59,464 nt of DNA from Candidatus Palauibacter polyketidifaciens (GTDB lineage: Bacteria; Gemmatimonadota; Gemmatimonadetes; Palauibacterales; Palauibacteraceae): the NCBI RefSeq assembly GCF_947581785.1, contig NZ_CANPVO010000045.1:1-59464 (forward strand), read 5' to 3'. Shown in pieces: positions 9,448 to 20,188 of this stretch (its first letter is position 1; each line of letters opens with the position of its first letter). Both the position numbers and the translations under genes were made by a program. The notes under the pieces were generated by a model. That model worked only from the letters and a program-made list of their open reading frames with translations, had not been told where the DNA came from and did not search any database.

Positions 9448-9490
9448 AAAAAAAAGAGCGCCCGGCGTCGCTTTGGCGTCGCCGGGCGCT
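9448..9490 (-). terminator. Intrinsic terminator after tonB
   Basis: On the minus strand a perfect 11-bp GC-rich stem (plus-strand 9457-9467 with 9480-9490), with three further pairs around a 4-nt loop, is followed by eight T residues (plus-strand A 9448-9455). It lies 47 bp after the tonB stop and ends the exbB-exbD-exbD-tonB transcript before yggS. Confidence 0.9.
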
Positions 9491-9536
9491 TGCCGTCGCT
9501 CGGAAGCGGGACGGCTGGTGTCGTGTCTCCGTAGTT

Positions 9537-10196
9537 CTAGATCACCTCGAACGTCACCCACTGGGAGACCCAGACCGCCGTGACCTTGTCGCGGTTCTTC
9601 GCAGGCGTGAACCGCATCTGCTGCACGACCTTCCCCGCCGCCTCGTCCAGGAGGCCGTTATCGGAGGAGGTCTTCACCTCGAAGTTCTCGACGGCTCCGT
9701 TTTCCGTCACGTAGAGCCAGAGTTCGACCCGGCCCCCGATGCCCGCATCCATCAGCGTGCGCGGATACTCCCGCTGCAGTATCTGCTGAATCTCACCGCC
9801 GTTCAGCAGCACGGGAGGCGTGTCGTACACGATGAACGACGGCCGATCCGCCGGACTGCCGGTCTCGGGAGGCGGCGGCAGGGCGTTATCCGTCGTGAAC
9901 GACTCGAACGTCGTTTCCGCGATCGTAATGTCCTCGGAGATGTCAACCGAAGCGACCCGCGGGGTGGCCGGACGGGCGATCTGTTCCGGCGGCGGCGGGA
10001 TCTTCACCTCGGGCGGCAACGCCACCGCCTCGATCTCATCGACCACGACGCCCAGGTCCGCCGCCTCGAACGGGCGGACGAGGACGAACAGTCCGAAGTG
10101 GAGCGTGACGGCAACCAACAACCCGACCTGCGTCCAGTTGGTGCTCGCCCGCTTGAACTGATCGTTCGCGGTGAGCCGAATTCCGGTCTCTTCCAT
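9537..10196 (-). CDS. TonB-family energy transducer
   Basis: A 219-residue protein with a cytoplasmic N-terminus and one TM helix (about residues 23-42, VGLLVAVTLHFGLFVLVRPF). A proline-rich periplasmic linker (KIPPPPEQIARP, ALPPPPETG) follows. The C-terminal TonB domain has YPRTLMDAGIGGRVELWLYV and MRFTPAKNRDKVTAVWVSQW, with the conserved YP and F-x-PA elements. It would transmit proton-motive energy from ExbB/ExbD to outer-membrane receptors. It is the last gene of the exbB operon and precedes a strong terminator. No TonB-dependent receptor is in this window. Confidence 0.92.
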   Translation of the reverse strand: MEETGIRLTANDQFKRASTNWTQVGLLVAVTLHFGLFVLVRPFEAADLGVVVDEIEAVALPPEVKIPPPPEQIARPATPRVASVDISEDITIAETTFESFTTDNALPPPPETGSPADRPSFIVYDTPPVLLNGGEIQQILQREYPRTLMDAGIGGRVELWLYVTENGAVENFEVKTSSDNGLLDEAAGKVVQQMRFTPAKNRDKVTAVWVSQWVTFEVI

Positions 10197-10241
10197 CGTT
10201 TCTCTCCCGGTCTCCTGAAGCCCGTGGTGTCCTGCTGCTGG

Positions 10242-10688
10242 CTAGCGCCGAGCCCGCATCGCGCGCTGCTCGAGCCGCGTGGCGAAGGTGACGCGCACCG
10301 CGCCGGACGCCTGCAGTTCTTCCGTAATCGTATTGATCTGCTGATAAGGCACTTCGGAATCGCCGCGAATCGCGATCACGAGTTCACGGTTCTCCGCGTA
10401 GATCGGCCGAACGGTCTCCGAGATGTCCTCGAACGGCGTCAGCACGTCGTTGATCCAGACCGAACCGTCGCGCTGAACCCAGAGGTGGAGGATGTTCTGC
10501 CGCTTCTCGTCGATCTTCTCGGTGGCCTCCGCCGTCGTCCATTCGATCTGCCGGTTCCGGTCCTTCCGGAAGACGGTCGTGACCATGAAGAAGATGAGAA
10601 GGAGGAACGCGATGTCCGCCATCGAAGAGGTCGGGATCGACCCGTCCGACCCGGACTTTTTCTTGAAGCCGCTGTCCTTGATGGCCAT
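10242..10688 (-). CDS. ExbD/TolR-family protein (second copy)
   Basis: A 148-residue single-pass membrane protein. The N-terminal TM segment follows the family signature IPTSSMADIAFLLLIFFMVTT, whose Asp is the proton-pathway residue. The periplasmic C-terminus resembles ExbD (YAENRELVIAIRGDSEVPYQQINTI). It directly abuts the upstream exbD paralogue (1 bp) and precedes tonB by 45 bp. The TM region is nearly identical to the first copy, while the periplasmic parts differ (TTAEATEKIDEKRQNILHLW here). Two different ExbD copies per ExbB are common in this type of operon and may form a mixed complex. Confidence 0.93.
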   Translation of the reverse strand: MAIKDSGFKKKSGSDGSIPTSSMADIAFLLLIFFMVTTVFRKDRNRQIEWTTAEATEKIDEKRQNILHLWVQRDGSVWINDVLTPFEDISETVRPIYAENRELVIAIRGDSEVPYQQINTITEELQASGAVRVTFATRLEQRAMRARR

Positions 10689-11111
10689 CTAGTTCTCCAT
10701 CTCCTGTAGCGAGATTCGCTCGGCGCCCGCCAGCTTCACCTCATCGAGCACGTTGACCATGTGACGGTAGGGCGCGTTGGGGTGGGTCTGAATGGCGGCG
10801 ATGAGATTCTCGTTGCCCGCCAGTTCGGTGCGCAGAATGTTCGCCACCTGCGTGTGCGCCACGACCTGTTCCTGTTCGCTTTCGCCCCGGCGCACGATGA
10901 CGCGGCCGTCAGGCTGCACGATGAAGAAGATCAGGTTCCGCCCCGACACATCCTGCTCCTCGGCCTGCTCCGGGAGCACGATCGGCAGTCCCCGTTCCTC
11001 GTTGAACACCGTCGTCGTGAGGAAGAAGACCAGGAGGAGGAACGCGATGTCCGCCATCGAAGAGGTCGGGATCTCGTCCGACACCTTCTGCTTGCGTTTC
11101 ATGATCGCCAT
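10689..11111 (-). CDS. ExbD/TolR-family protein (first copy)
   Basis: A 140-residue paralogue of the next gene. The TM signature is IPTSSMADIAFLLLVFFLTTT, again with the essential Asp. The periplasmic domain contains IVLPEQAEEQDVSGRN and NAPYRHMVNVLDEVKLAGAERI, the ExbD/TolR C-terminal fold. Located 48 bp after exbB and abutting the second exbD, it belongs to one operon with exbB and tonB. Confidence 0.93.
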   Translation of the reverse strand: MAIMKRKQKVSDEIPTSSMADIAFLLLVFFLTTTVFNEERGLPIVLPEQAEEQDVSGRNLIFFIVQPDGRVIVRRGESEQEQVVAHTQVANILRTELAGNENLIAAIQTHPNAPYRHMVNVLDEVKLAGAERISLQEMEN

Positions 11112-11159
11112 TGTGGACTTCTTTCTCCGTTTGTCGCTTCGATCTGCGACCCGGGCTCG

Positions 11160-11825
11160 TCAGCTCGCCCGCGCGCCCCGGTCCTCGAGGTCCCAGATAA
11201 GCCCGAGCACCTCCTGCGCCCCCTCCTCCATGTCGAGGATGAGACGATCGATGCGCGTGACGAAAAAGTTGTAGCCGATGTTGACGGGGATCGCGATTGA
11301 GAGCCCCGTGGCGGTCGTGATGAGCGCCACCTTGATGCCGCCGGCGACGAGCCCCGGCTCGACCTGTCCCGCGATCTCGATGGCCTGGAAGGCGAGGATC
11401 ATCCCGATCACGGTTCCGAGGAAGCCCAGCATGGGGGCGACGTTGGCGATTGTGCCCAGAACCGTGAGGCCGCGCTCGAGGAAGTCGAGCTCGATCACAC
11501 CCGTCGTGGCGATCGCCTTCTGGATGTCCTTGCCGTCGGAGCGCGCCTCGCTGCCGCGGTCGCGGAGGCGGCGCAGTCCGGCGAGGAGGATCGCGGCGAC
11601 GGGTCCCCGCGTTTCCTCGGCCGTCGTAATCGCTTCGCCCAGGCGGCCGCTCACTCCGAGACTCTCGATCTCGTGGAGCAGCTTCCTTGAATCGCGGTGG
11701 GCGATCCACAGCGTCCACGCCTTGGCCAGCATCACGCCGATCGCGATCAGCGAGCAGAGGACGAGGGGGTACATCATGAACCCGCCATCGGTGAACAGAG
11801 TCAGCAGCTCGTACTGATTGTCCAT
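11160..11825 (-). CDS. MotA/TolQ/ExbB proton-channel family protein
   Basis: A 221-residue inner-membrane protein with three hydrophobic segments: near residues 14-35 (FMMYPLVLCSLIAIGVML), around 115-140 (GLTVLGTIANVAPMLGFLGTVIGMI) and around 150-180 (LVAGGIKVALITTATGLSIAIPVNIGYNFF). The GLLGTVxGMI and TALxTTxxGLxxAIP blocks are diagnostic for ExbB/TolQ. With the two ExbD proteins it forms the proton-driven motor that energises TonB. It is the first gene of the operon; the cdaA stop lies 59 bp upstream. Confidence 0.94.
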   Translation of the reverse strand: MDNQYELLTLFTDGGFMMYPLVLCSLIAIGVMLAKAWTLWIAHRDSRKLLHEIESLGVSGRLGEAITTAEETRGPVAAILLAGLRRLRDRGSEARSDGKDIQKAIATTGVIELDFLERGLTVLGTIANVAPMLGFLGTVIGMILAFQAIEIAGQVEPGLVAGGIKVALITTATGLSIAIPVNIGYNFFVTRIDRLILDMEEGAQEVLGLIWDLEDRGARAS

Positions 11826-11884
11826 ATCGCCTGCCCGTAAGGGATTTGTCGCTCGATTCCCGGCCTGGTCGCAACTTGAAAAGT

Positions 11885-12754
11885 TTAGGGGACTGACGGG
11901 GCCTCGTCAAACCGTTTGGGTCCATCCGGCCGATCCCCGGGCTCCGCGTCGAGATCCGCACCGGGACGGCCCAGTTCAGGCGCCGGGACGTCGGCCGCCA
12001 GATGGTCCCGAAGCTGCTGCGGCGCCAGGTTCCTTCGCAGGACGCCGCGACGGGCCAGCGAGATCTGGCTGGTCTCCTCGGACACGACGACGACGTACGC
12101 GTCGGTCTCTTCGGAGAGGCCGAGCGTGGCCCGGTGCCGGGTCCCCAGCGTCCGGTCGCTGAGGGGGTACTGCGTGAGCGGGAGATGGACGCCGGCAGCC
12201 ACGATCTGCCCGTCGCGCACGACGACCGCCCCATCGTGGAGGGGCGACCTGGGCGTGAACAGAGACACGAGCAGGCTGGACGACACATCGGCCCGGAGGC
12301 GCGTCCCCGTCTTCTCGATGTACTCTTCGAGAGACAGTTCACGTTCGATCGCGATGATCGCCCCCGTCCGGGTGCGGGACAGTTCCGCCGCCGCCTTTGC
12401 GATCTCATCCGCGACCGCTTCGCTCCGCTCCTGCAGCCGGGTCAGCACGCTCAGCACGCGGCTGCGGCCGATCCGGGCGAGCGCGTTCCGCAGCTCGGGG
12501 TGAAAGACGACGATGAGCGCGAAGGCGCCGTAGGTGAAGGCCTGCGAGAGAATCGACCGGATGAGGTCGAGGCTGAGCCATCCCGCCGCCGCGTAGACCG
12601 CCGCGAGGAGGACGAGGCCGAACAGCATCTGGAACGCCCGCGTGCCGGACCAGAGGATGAGCACCCGGTAGATGAGGACCGCGACGACGGTGATCTCGAA
12701 GACGTCCAGAAGATCGATCTGCAGGAGGCGCAGGTAGTTCCAGAAAGCGTCCAT
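11885..12754 (-). CDS. cdaA: Diadenylate cyclase CdaA (c-di-AMP synthase)
   Basis: 289 residues from the ATG at 12754, which overlaps the folP stop (TGATG). Membrane helices lie at about residues 18-35, 42-60 and 70-85. The DisA_N cyclase domain follows, with the DGA motif in SPLHDGAVVV (174-176) and RHR in GTRHRATLG (206-208), the two catalytic ATP-binding motifs. It condenses two ATP to c-di-AMP. The first 83 codons of the longer reading frame are antisense-like Arg-rich sequence and are excluded. The usual partner gene cdaR (YbbR domain) and glmM are not adjacent; the next gene downstream is exbB. The C-terminal tail of about 40 residues is Pro/Asp-rich and non-conserved. Confidence 0.94.
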   Translation of the reverse strand: MDAFWNYLRLLQIDLLDVFEITVVAVLIYRVLILWSGTRAFQMLFGLVLLAAVYAAAGWLSLDLIRSILSQAFTYGAFALIVVFHPELRNALARIGRSRVLSVLTRLQERSEAVADEIAKAAAELSRTRTGAIIAIERELSLEEYIEKTGTRLRADVSSSLLVSLFTPRSPLHDGAVVVRDGQIVAAGVHLPLTQYPLSDRTLGTRHRATLGLSEETDAYVVVVSEETSQISLARRGVLRRNLAPQQLRDHLAADVPAPELGRPGADLDAEPGDRPDGPKRFDEAPSVP

Positions 12755-13671
12755 CACCTGCGGCCTCCAGCCGCGCGCGGGCGAGCTGACGGACGGGCGC
12801 CGCGGACGACCCCGGGTCGGCGGACCTCGATCGCACCCTCGACGTCGAGCGCCTGACGCATCTCGCAAACATCGTGCACGCGGAGCACATGGGCGCCGCG
12901 CCGCGCCGCGGCGAGACACGCCGCGACGGAGGCTGTGACGCACTCGTCCGGCCCCACATCGAGCAGCGCCCCGAGAAAGGACTTGCGCGACGGGCCGACC
13001 CACACCGGCGCTCCGAGCGACGCGATCTCGTCGAGCCGGGCCAGCAGCTCGAGATTGCCGTCCAGCGACTTTCCGAAGCCGATCCCCGGGTCGACCGCGA
13101 CCTGACCTGGGTCGCAGCCCGCGTCGAGCGCCGCCCGCCGCGCCTCGGCGAGGGCGCCGCGGACCTCCGCCGCGACATCGCCGTAGTCGGTGTCGAGCTG
13201 CATGGTGCGGGGTGTGCCGCGCATGTGCATGAGCACGAGCCCCACGCCCGTCCGGGCCGCGAGCCCCGCCAGCGCCGGATCGGCGCGCAGGGCCGTCACG
13301 TCGTTGATCGCCGCGGCGCCCGCGTCCACCGCCCGCTCCGCCACCTCGAGCTTGTGTGTATCCACGGAGATGGGGATCGGAAGGTCACGCAGTCCGCGGA
13401 GCACCGGTTCGAGCCGGGCCCACTCCTCGTCCGCCGGCACCGGGTCGGCGCCGGGGCGGGTGGACTCGGCCCCGATGTCGAGGATCGCCGCCCCCTCCTC
13501 CGCGATCTGCCGACCTCGCGCGATCGCCTTCCGCGGCTCGGTGTACCGGCCGCCATCCGAAAACGAATCGGGCGTGACGTTCAGTATCCCCGCGATCACG
13601 GGTGATTCCAGGGAGATCTCGCGATCGCCCGTCCGCCAGGTGCGCGCCGGCCCGACCGCCGAGAGCCCCAT
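12754..13671 (-). CDS. folP: Dihydropteroate synthase
   Basis: A 305-residue TIM-barrel enzyme that joins para-aminobenzoate to dihydropterin pyrophosphate in folate synthesis. Motifs: AGILNVTPDSFSDGGRY (pterin/phosphate loop), AAILDIGAESTRPGADPV, PISVDTHK, INDVTALR, VLMHMRGTPRTMQ, VDPGIGFGKSLDGN and VWVGPSRKSF, all in the expected order. It lies 26 bp after ftsH and is coupled to cdaA. A para-aminobenzoate pathway gene (pabA/trpG) lies at 26781-27434. The ftsH-folP order is a familiar bacterial arrangement. Confidence 0.96.
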   Translation of the reverse strand: MGLSAVGPARTWRTGDREISLESPVIAGILNVTPDSFSDGGRYTEPRKAIARGRQIAEEGAAILDIGAESTRPGADPVPADEEWARLEPVLRGLRDLPIPISVDTHKLEVAERAVDAGAAAINDVTALRADPALAGLAARTGVGLVLMHMRGTPRTMQLDTDYGDVAAEVRGALAEARRAALDAGCDPGQVAVDPGIGFGKSLDGNLELLARLDEIASLGAPVWVGPSRKSFLGALLDVGPDECVTASVAACLAAARRGAHVLRVHDVCEMRQALDVEGAIEVRRPGVVRGARPSARPRAAGGRR

Positions 13672-13697
13672 CCGCGCGCCGCGCCCCGTCAGCCCCG

Positions 13698-15698
<2,001 letters not shown>

Positions 15699-15759
15699 TT
15701 TGATCTATTCCGACCTGTTCCGGCTCCGATGTCTCGCCCGAGACTGTCCCGCATACGAC

Positions 15760-16323
15760 TCACGTACGGGGACACGCGATGAACGGAAGGTGACGAAAAT
15801 CCTCCGCGTGATCCAATCCATACCCCACAAGGAACTCATTTGGTGCATCGAAGCCAACCCACCGCGGCTCCCAATCGAGATCCGGCGCGATGCGCTTGTG
15901 GAGGAGCGCGCAGATCTCGACGGACGCGGGATCCCGATCGGCGATCCCGCCGCACAACTGGTTCAGCGTGGTGCCGCTGTCGACGATGTCCTCGACGATG
16001 ATGATGTGCCGGCCGGCCATCGGGGCCCGCGGGTCGTAGAGCAGTTCGACGCTGCCCGAACTCTTCATGCCCGTGCCGTAGCTCGACGCGACGAGGAAGT
16101 CGACCTGCAGCGGCCGCCGGATCTGGCGGACCAGGTCGCCGAGAAACACGAACGACCCCTTGAGCAGTCCGAGCAGCAGGATATCGGCATCCGGCGGGTA
16201 CGCGGCGGCGATCTCCGCTCCCATGCCGGCGACGCGGGCCGCGATCTCCGACGCGGAGTAGACGATGCGTCCGAGCGGTTCGCCCCCTGTGTACTCCTCG
16301 AACTCACGTTCCGCGGCTGTCAT
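15760..16323 (-). CDS. hpt: Hypoxanthine phosphoribosyltransferase
   Basis: 187 residues from the ATG at 16323 (MTAAEREFEEY), overlapping the 3' end of tilS by 20 bp. The PRPP-binding signature is HIIIVEDIVDSGTTL, preceded by LLGLLKGSFVFLGDLVRQI and FLVASSYGTG; the purine-specificity loop lies near EPRWVGFDAPNEFLVGYGLD. It salvages hypoxanthine/guanine to IMP/GMP. The longer frame to 16461 lies inside tilS and is not used. Confidence 0.95.
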   Translation of the reverse strand: MTAAEREFEEYTGGEPLGRIVYSASEIAARVAGMGAEIAAAYPPDADILLLGLLKGSFVFLGDLVRQIRRPLQVDFLVASSYGTGMKSSGSVELLYDPRAPMAGRHIIIVEDIVDSGTTLNQLCGGIADRDPASVEICALLHKRIAPDLDWEPRWVGFDAPNEFLVGYGLDHAEDFRHLPFIACPRT

Positions 16324-17749
16324 CGTTCCGGTCCCGGCGCTCTGTGAATCCAATGGCGAACCACGCTCCTCCGGAGTCGATCGGTTCCACCGCCGCCCGG
16401 GAGTGTCCGGCCACCCACAGCACTCTCCGGTCGGCGTCCACGACGACCGGCACGCCCGCACGATCCGAGGCCGGCACGCGGCACTCCATCAGGAGCTTCG
16501 CGACCTTTCGCGACCCGGCCCGCGTGCGGATCCGGTCTCCGGGTTGCGGCCCCCGTACGCGGATCGGGAACCGGATCCTGTCGACGGGGAAGGCGGTCGC
16601 CCAGCGTTCCGTGCCCTCGAGGGCGCTCCAGCGCACCTCCCAGGCGTTCCCGCCGAGGCGGAGCGGCCCGCGACCCGCCCGCCGCGCCCGCGTCCGATCG
16701 ATGTCGAGTTCGTGGTCGAGCGGCACCTCTCGCCCGCGTCGCACATGGATCCGATCGAACTCCCGTTCGACCCGCAGGCCCGCCGCGATGTCCACTCCGC
16801 GTCCGCTTTCCCCCGCGTCCAGGAAGGCTGCGCCCGTCCGGGTGCCGCGCCGGGACACTCGGAAACCCATGTCCCGGGCGACGTGCCGCAACATGCGTCC
16901 GCGAGCCGCCCGATCATATCCCAGCAATCGAGGCCGGGCAATTTGGGCTCCGTCGGCGCTTTCCCGGTATCCCGCGGCGGAGAGGAGGCGCCGGGCGGCC
17001 GCTTCCAGCCCGCCTTCGGCGACCAGGGCGTTCCGTCCGAGTTCCGCCAGCAGTGCGCGGACGGAGGGCTCCTCGGCGGCCAGCGCCGGGAGCAGCCCGT
17101 GCCGCATCCGCGAGCGGCGGTAGCGGGGATTCCGGTTGGCGGGGTCTTCCGCCCACTCCCGTCCCGTGGCTCGCAGGTAGCCCCTCAGCTCCTCTCGCGA
17201 GAAGCCGAGCAGCGGGCGCACGAACGCGGCGCGGCGCGCGGGGATGCCGGCCAGCCCGCGAAAGCCGGGGCCGCGCAGGAGGTTCATCAATACCGTCTCC
17301 ACGTGGTCATCGCGCTGGTGTGCGAGGGCGACGCGATCCGCCCCGGCGCGACGCCGCGCGTCGGCCAGGAACGCGTATCGGGCCGCCCGCCACTCCGCCG
17401 GGCCGCCCGCGAGTCCGTTCGTCCGGCCCACGTCGCACGGCACTCCGGCCCGGCGGCAGACTTCCGCCGCCCTCGACGCCGATGCGGCGCTTTCCGGCTG
17501 GAGTCCATGGTCAAAATGGGCCGCGCTCAGCTTCAGCGGCCAGGACTCGCCGAGCGCGCGGAGGAGGTGCAGGAGCGCGAGCGAGTCCGATCCGCCGGAG
17601 AAAGCCACGAGGACGCGCGAGCCTCGCGGCAGAAGTTCCGGAGCCGCGCGGAGCACACCCCGCAGGCGCGCGGCGACGCCGGCGCCCGGAGCTGACGGGG
17701 CTTCGGCGCGGGGCGTCAGGACTCTCCGTGAGGGGGGCGGTCTCTCCAC
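16304..17749 (-). CDS. tilS: tRNA(Ile)-lysidine synthase
   Basis: A 481-residue N-type ATP pyrophosphatase with the PP-loop VLVAFSGGSDSLALLHLLRAL near residue 45, LSAAHFDHGLQPES, and the HQRDDHVETVLMNLLRG motif typical of TilS. It converts the wobble cytidine of the AUA-reading tRNA-Ile2 to lysidine. A C-terminal TilS domain (IRVRGPQPGDRIRTRAGSRKVAKLL) is present. GTG start at 17749, overlapping the small upstream gene by 34 bp; a start a few codons downstream is possible. Hpt follows with a 20-bp overlap. Confidence 0.94.
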   Translation of the reverse strand: MERPPPSRRVLTPRAEAPSAPGAGVAARLRGVLRAAPELLPRGSRVLVAFSGGSDSLALLHLLRALGESWPLKLSAAHFDHGLQPESAASASRAAEVCRRAGVPCDVGRTNGLAGGPAEWRAARYAFLADARRRAGADRVALAHQRDDHVETVLMNLLRGPGFRGLAGIPARRAAFVRPLLGFSREELRGYLRATGREWAEDPANRNPRYRRSRMRHGLLPALAAEEPSVRALLAELGRNALVAEGGLEAAARRLLSAAGYRESADGAQIARPRLLGYDRAARGRMLRHVARDMGFRVSRRGTRTGAAFLDAGESGRGVDIAAGLRVEREFDRIHVRRGREVPLDHELDIDRTRARRAGRGPLRLGGNAWEVRWSALEGTERWATAFPVDRIRFPIRVRGPQPGDRIRTRAGSRKVAKLLMECRVPASDRAGVPVVVDADRRVLWVAGHSRAAVEPIDSGGAWFAIGFTERRDRNDDSRGT

Positions 17750-17967
17750 GCCGCAGGGCCGCGGCGGAAGTCCAGTTCCTCGGCCACGGAGACGCCGAAC
17801 TTCGGTCGTGCCGGCAACTCCCCGAACGCGATCTCGCGCGGGGGCTCCGGAGAGGCGTCCGCGGAGGCCGCCCCGGATCGGCCGAGCTTGCGCCCGTGCT
17901 CCCAGACGCGATCCCGCCCGGCGACGTATGCGCGCAGAGCGCCCGTGACGTCCCTGGATCCGCTCAA
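17716..17967 (-). CDS. Small conserved-position hypothetical protein between frr and tilS
   Basis: An 83-residue soluble protein starting at a TTG that overlaps the frr stop (TTGA). The N-terminal part MSGSRDVTGALRAYVAGRDRVWEHGRKL looks helical. A linker follows, then a C-terminal stretch rich in charged and aromatic residues. No signal peptide, TM segment or known domain is seen. Tight coupling to frr and overlap with tilS argue that it is translated, but it could be a chance frame. Confidence 0.5.
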   Translation of the reverse strand: MSGSRDVTGALRAYVAGRDRVWEHGRKLGRSGAASADASPEPPREIAFGELPARPKFGVSVAEELDFRRGPAAWRDRPPHGES

Positions 17968-18521
17968 ACCTCCATCACCTCCGCTTCCCTGCGCGCGAGC
18001 ATCGCATCGATCTTCTTCACGTACTCGTCGGTGTGCGTCTGGACCTCCGACATCGTGCGGCGGGCGATGTCTTCACCGACCTCCCCGTCCCGCTGCATCT
18101 TCAGGAGCCGGTCGCGCGCTTCGTGCCTCGCGTGCCGGATCGAGACCCGCCCCTCCTCCGCCATCCGGTGGAGGATCTTGACGAATTCGCGCCGGCGCTC
18201 CTCGGTCAGCGGTGGAATGGGGACCCGGACGACGGCCCCGTCCACCGAAGGGTTGAGCCCCAGGTCGCCGCTCTGGATCGCGCGCGCGACATCCTGGGCG
18301 ATGTTCGGGTCGTACGGCTGCACCAGGAGCATCGTCGGCTCGGGGGCGCTGACGTTCGCCACCTGCCGCAGCTGCACGATGGACCCGTACGCCTCGACCC
18401 TCACACCGTCGAGGATCGCCGTCGTCGCCTTGCCCGTACGAACGGTGGCGAATTCCCGCGCGATCGCCTCGATCGCGCTCTCCATCGCCAGGACCGCATT
18501 CTCCAGCGTCTCCTCCGGCAC
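17964..18521 (-). CDS. frr: Ribosome recycling factor
   Basis: A 185-residue protein covering the complete RRF fold. Conserved segments are the N-terminal MESAIEAIAREFATVRTGKA, then VEAYGSIVQLRQVANVSAPEP, LLVQPYD, LGLNPSVDGAVVRVPIPPLTEERR and the C-terminal helix VRHARHEARDRLL-type (here ISIRHARHEARD-like, read as VSIRHARHEARDRLL). With EF-G it splits post-termination ribosomes. The pyrH-frr order directly after tsf is the classical rpsB-tsf-pyrH-frr arrangement. Confidence 0.96.
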   Translation of the reverse strand: MPEETLENAVLAMESAIEAIAREFATVRTGKATTAILDGVRVEAYGSIVQLRQVANVSAPEPTMLLVQPYDPNIAQDVARAIQSGDLGLNPSVDGAVVRVPIPPLTEERRREFVKILHRMAEEGRVSIRHARHEARDRLLKMQRDGEVGEDIARRTMSEVQTHTDEYVKKIDAMLARREAEVMEV

Positions 18522-18549
18522 CGTCCCCTCCGATCAAAGGCTCTGTCGC

Positions 18550-19275
18550 CTAGGCGACGAGGGTCCCGATCCTCTCGCCTTGCAACGCTGCCAGGATTGC
18601 ACCCGGCCGCTTGATGTTCAAGACGACGATGGGCAGCGAGTTTTCCTTGCACAGGGAGATCGCCGCCGCGTCCATGACGCCGAGTTCGCGGGTCATCACC
18701 TCGAGATAGCCGATCTCGTCGATGAGCGAGGCCTCCGGGTCGGTCTCCGGGTCCGCCGTGTACACACCGTCGACCCGCGTCGCCTTCATGATCACGTCGG
18801 CTTCCATCTCGATCGCCCGGAGCACGGCCGCCGTATCGGTGGAAAAATACGGATTTCCCGTACCTCCCGCGAAGATCACGACCCTGCTCTTCTCGAGATG
18901 GCGCAGCGCGCGGCGGCGGATGTAGGGCTCCGCGAGTTCCTCCATCCGGATGGCGGACATCACGCGGGTCTCCACGCCGGACTGTTCGAGCATGTCCTGG
19001 AGCGCCATCGCGTTGATCACGGTCGCGAGCATGCCCATGTAGTCCGCGCTCACCCGATCCATGCCGCGCGCGCTCGCCACGGTGCCGCGCATGATGTTCC
19101 CGCCGCCGACGACAAGCCCGAGACTCACGCCGCTCCGGTGGACGCGACGGATTTCGTGCGTGAGTTCCTCGATGACCGGCGGGTCGATGCCGAACCCCCG
19201 GTTCCCGGCGAGCGACTCGCCGGAGAGCTTCACGAGGGCGCGGCGATACTTCAGGTCGGCCGCGCCCCCGGGCAT
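18550..19275 (-). CDS. pyrH: Uridylate kinase (UMP kinase)
   Basis: A 241-residue amino-acid-kinase-fold protein. The phosphate-binding [21 protein letters not shown], the UMP-site region [37 protein letters not shown] and [14 protein letters not shown] all match hexameric bacterial PyrH, which phosphorylates UMP to UDP. It lies 12 bp after tsf and 28 bp before frr. Confidence 0.97.
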   Translation of the reverse strand: MPGGAADLKYRRALVKLSGESLAGNRGFGIDPPVIEELTHEIRRVHRSGVSLGLVVGGGNIMRGTVASARGMDRVSADYMGMLATVINAMALQDMLEQSGVETRVMSAIRMEELAEPYIRRRALRHLEKSRVVIFAGGTGNPYFSTDTAAVLRAIEMEADVIMKATRVDGVYTADPETDPEASLIDEIGYLEVMTRELGVMDAAAISLCKENSLPIVVLNIKRPGAILAALQGERIGTLVA

Positions 19276-19286
19276 CCGGTCGGAAC

Positions 19287-20135
19287 TCAGCCGCCCACCT
19301 CGAAGCGGACGAACCGCCGAACGGCCAGATCCTCTCCCGCCTTGCGCAGTACGTCCTTCACCGTCAGGTCCGGATCCCGCACGTAGGCCTGCCAGAGGAG
19401 CGCGTTCTCCTCATAGAACTTGCGCATGCGGCCCTCCACGATCTTCTCCGTGATCGAGGCCGGCTTGCCCTGCTCCAGCGCCTGTTCGGTCAGCAGCTTG
19501 CGCTCGCGTTCGACCTCCGCCTCCGGAATGTCGTCCGGCGACACGCCCCGGGGATTCGTGGCCGCGGCATGCATCGCAACCCCGCGGGCCGCCTCGGTCG
19601 CGGCATCGCCGGAGTCCGAAACCTCCAGCAGCACGCCGATGCGATTTCCGAAGTGGACGTAGGATGCGAAGGCCCCGTGCGCGCCGAGATCATAGCGCAC
19701 GGCGCGTCCGACCTGGACGTTCTCTCCGACCTGCACCCGCAGCTCGTTGAGGCGGCTTTCGATCGCGTCTCCCCCCTCGAGCTCAAGCAGAGCGGTGCCC
19801 TGCACGGTCTCCCCGTCCGGCACCGGGAGGTCGAGCAGCCGGTCCGCCAGGTCCCGCGAGAAGTCCTCGAACGCCTCGCTGCGCGCGACGAAGTCCGTTT
19901 CGCTCAGCACTTCGACCATCGAAGCGGACCCGTCGCGCATCGCGATGCGGATCGTGCCCTCCGAAACCGCACGCGCCACGCGCTTCGCCGCCTTTGCCGC
20001 GCCCGCCTTCCTGAGCAGGTCCACGGCCCGCTCCGTATCTCCGTCCGATTCGATCAGCGCGCGCTTGCAGTCCATCATCCCGGCGCCTGTCCGGTCGCGG
20101 AGAGCCTTCACCGCCCCGGCCGTGATCTGCGTCAT
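19287..20135 (-). CDS. tsf: Elongation factor Ts
   Basis: 282 residues. It starts [21 protein letters not shown] and carries the [13 protein letters not shown] motif, both typical of EF-Ts, the nucleotide exchange factor of EF-Tu. The start is set at the ATG at 20135 because the Shine-Dalgarno AAGGAG (around 20147-20152) lies about 10 nt upstream and alignment with known EF-Ts starts there. ATG 20144 would sit almost on the SD, and the 20192 start lies inside the upstream terminator. An intrinsic terminator separates it from rpsB. Confidence 0.96.
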   Translation of the reverse strand: MTQITAGAVKALRDRTGAGMMDCKRALIESDGDTERAVDLLRKAGAAKAAKRVARAVSEGTIRIAMRDGSASMVEVLSETDFVARSEAFEDFSRDLADRLLDLPVPDGETVQGTALLELEGGDAIESRLNELRVQVGENVQVGRAVRYDLGAHGAFASYVHFGNRIGVLLEVSDSGDAATEAARGVAMHAAATNPRGVSPDDIPEAEVERERKLLTEQALEQGKPASITEKIVEGRMRKFYEENALLWQAYVRDPDLTVKDVLRKAGEDLAVRRFVRFEVGG

Positions 20136-20155
20136 GGTCTCCATATCTCCTTCCC

Positions 20156-20181
20156 AAAAAAAAGGGCCACCGAAGTGGCCC
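20156..20181 (-). terminator. Intrinsic terminator/attenuator between rpsB and tsf
   Basis: Minus strand GGGCCAC-TTCG-GTGGCCC, a perfect 7-bp stem with a UUCG tetraloop, is followed by eight T residues (plus-strand A 20156-20163). It begins 8 bp after the rpsB stop and its T-tract ends 3-4 nt before the tsf SD. In this position it would lower tsf relative to rpsB by partial termination. Confidence 0.92.
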
Positions 20182-20188
20182 CTTGTGG

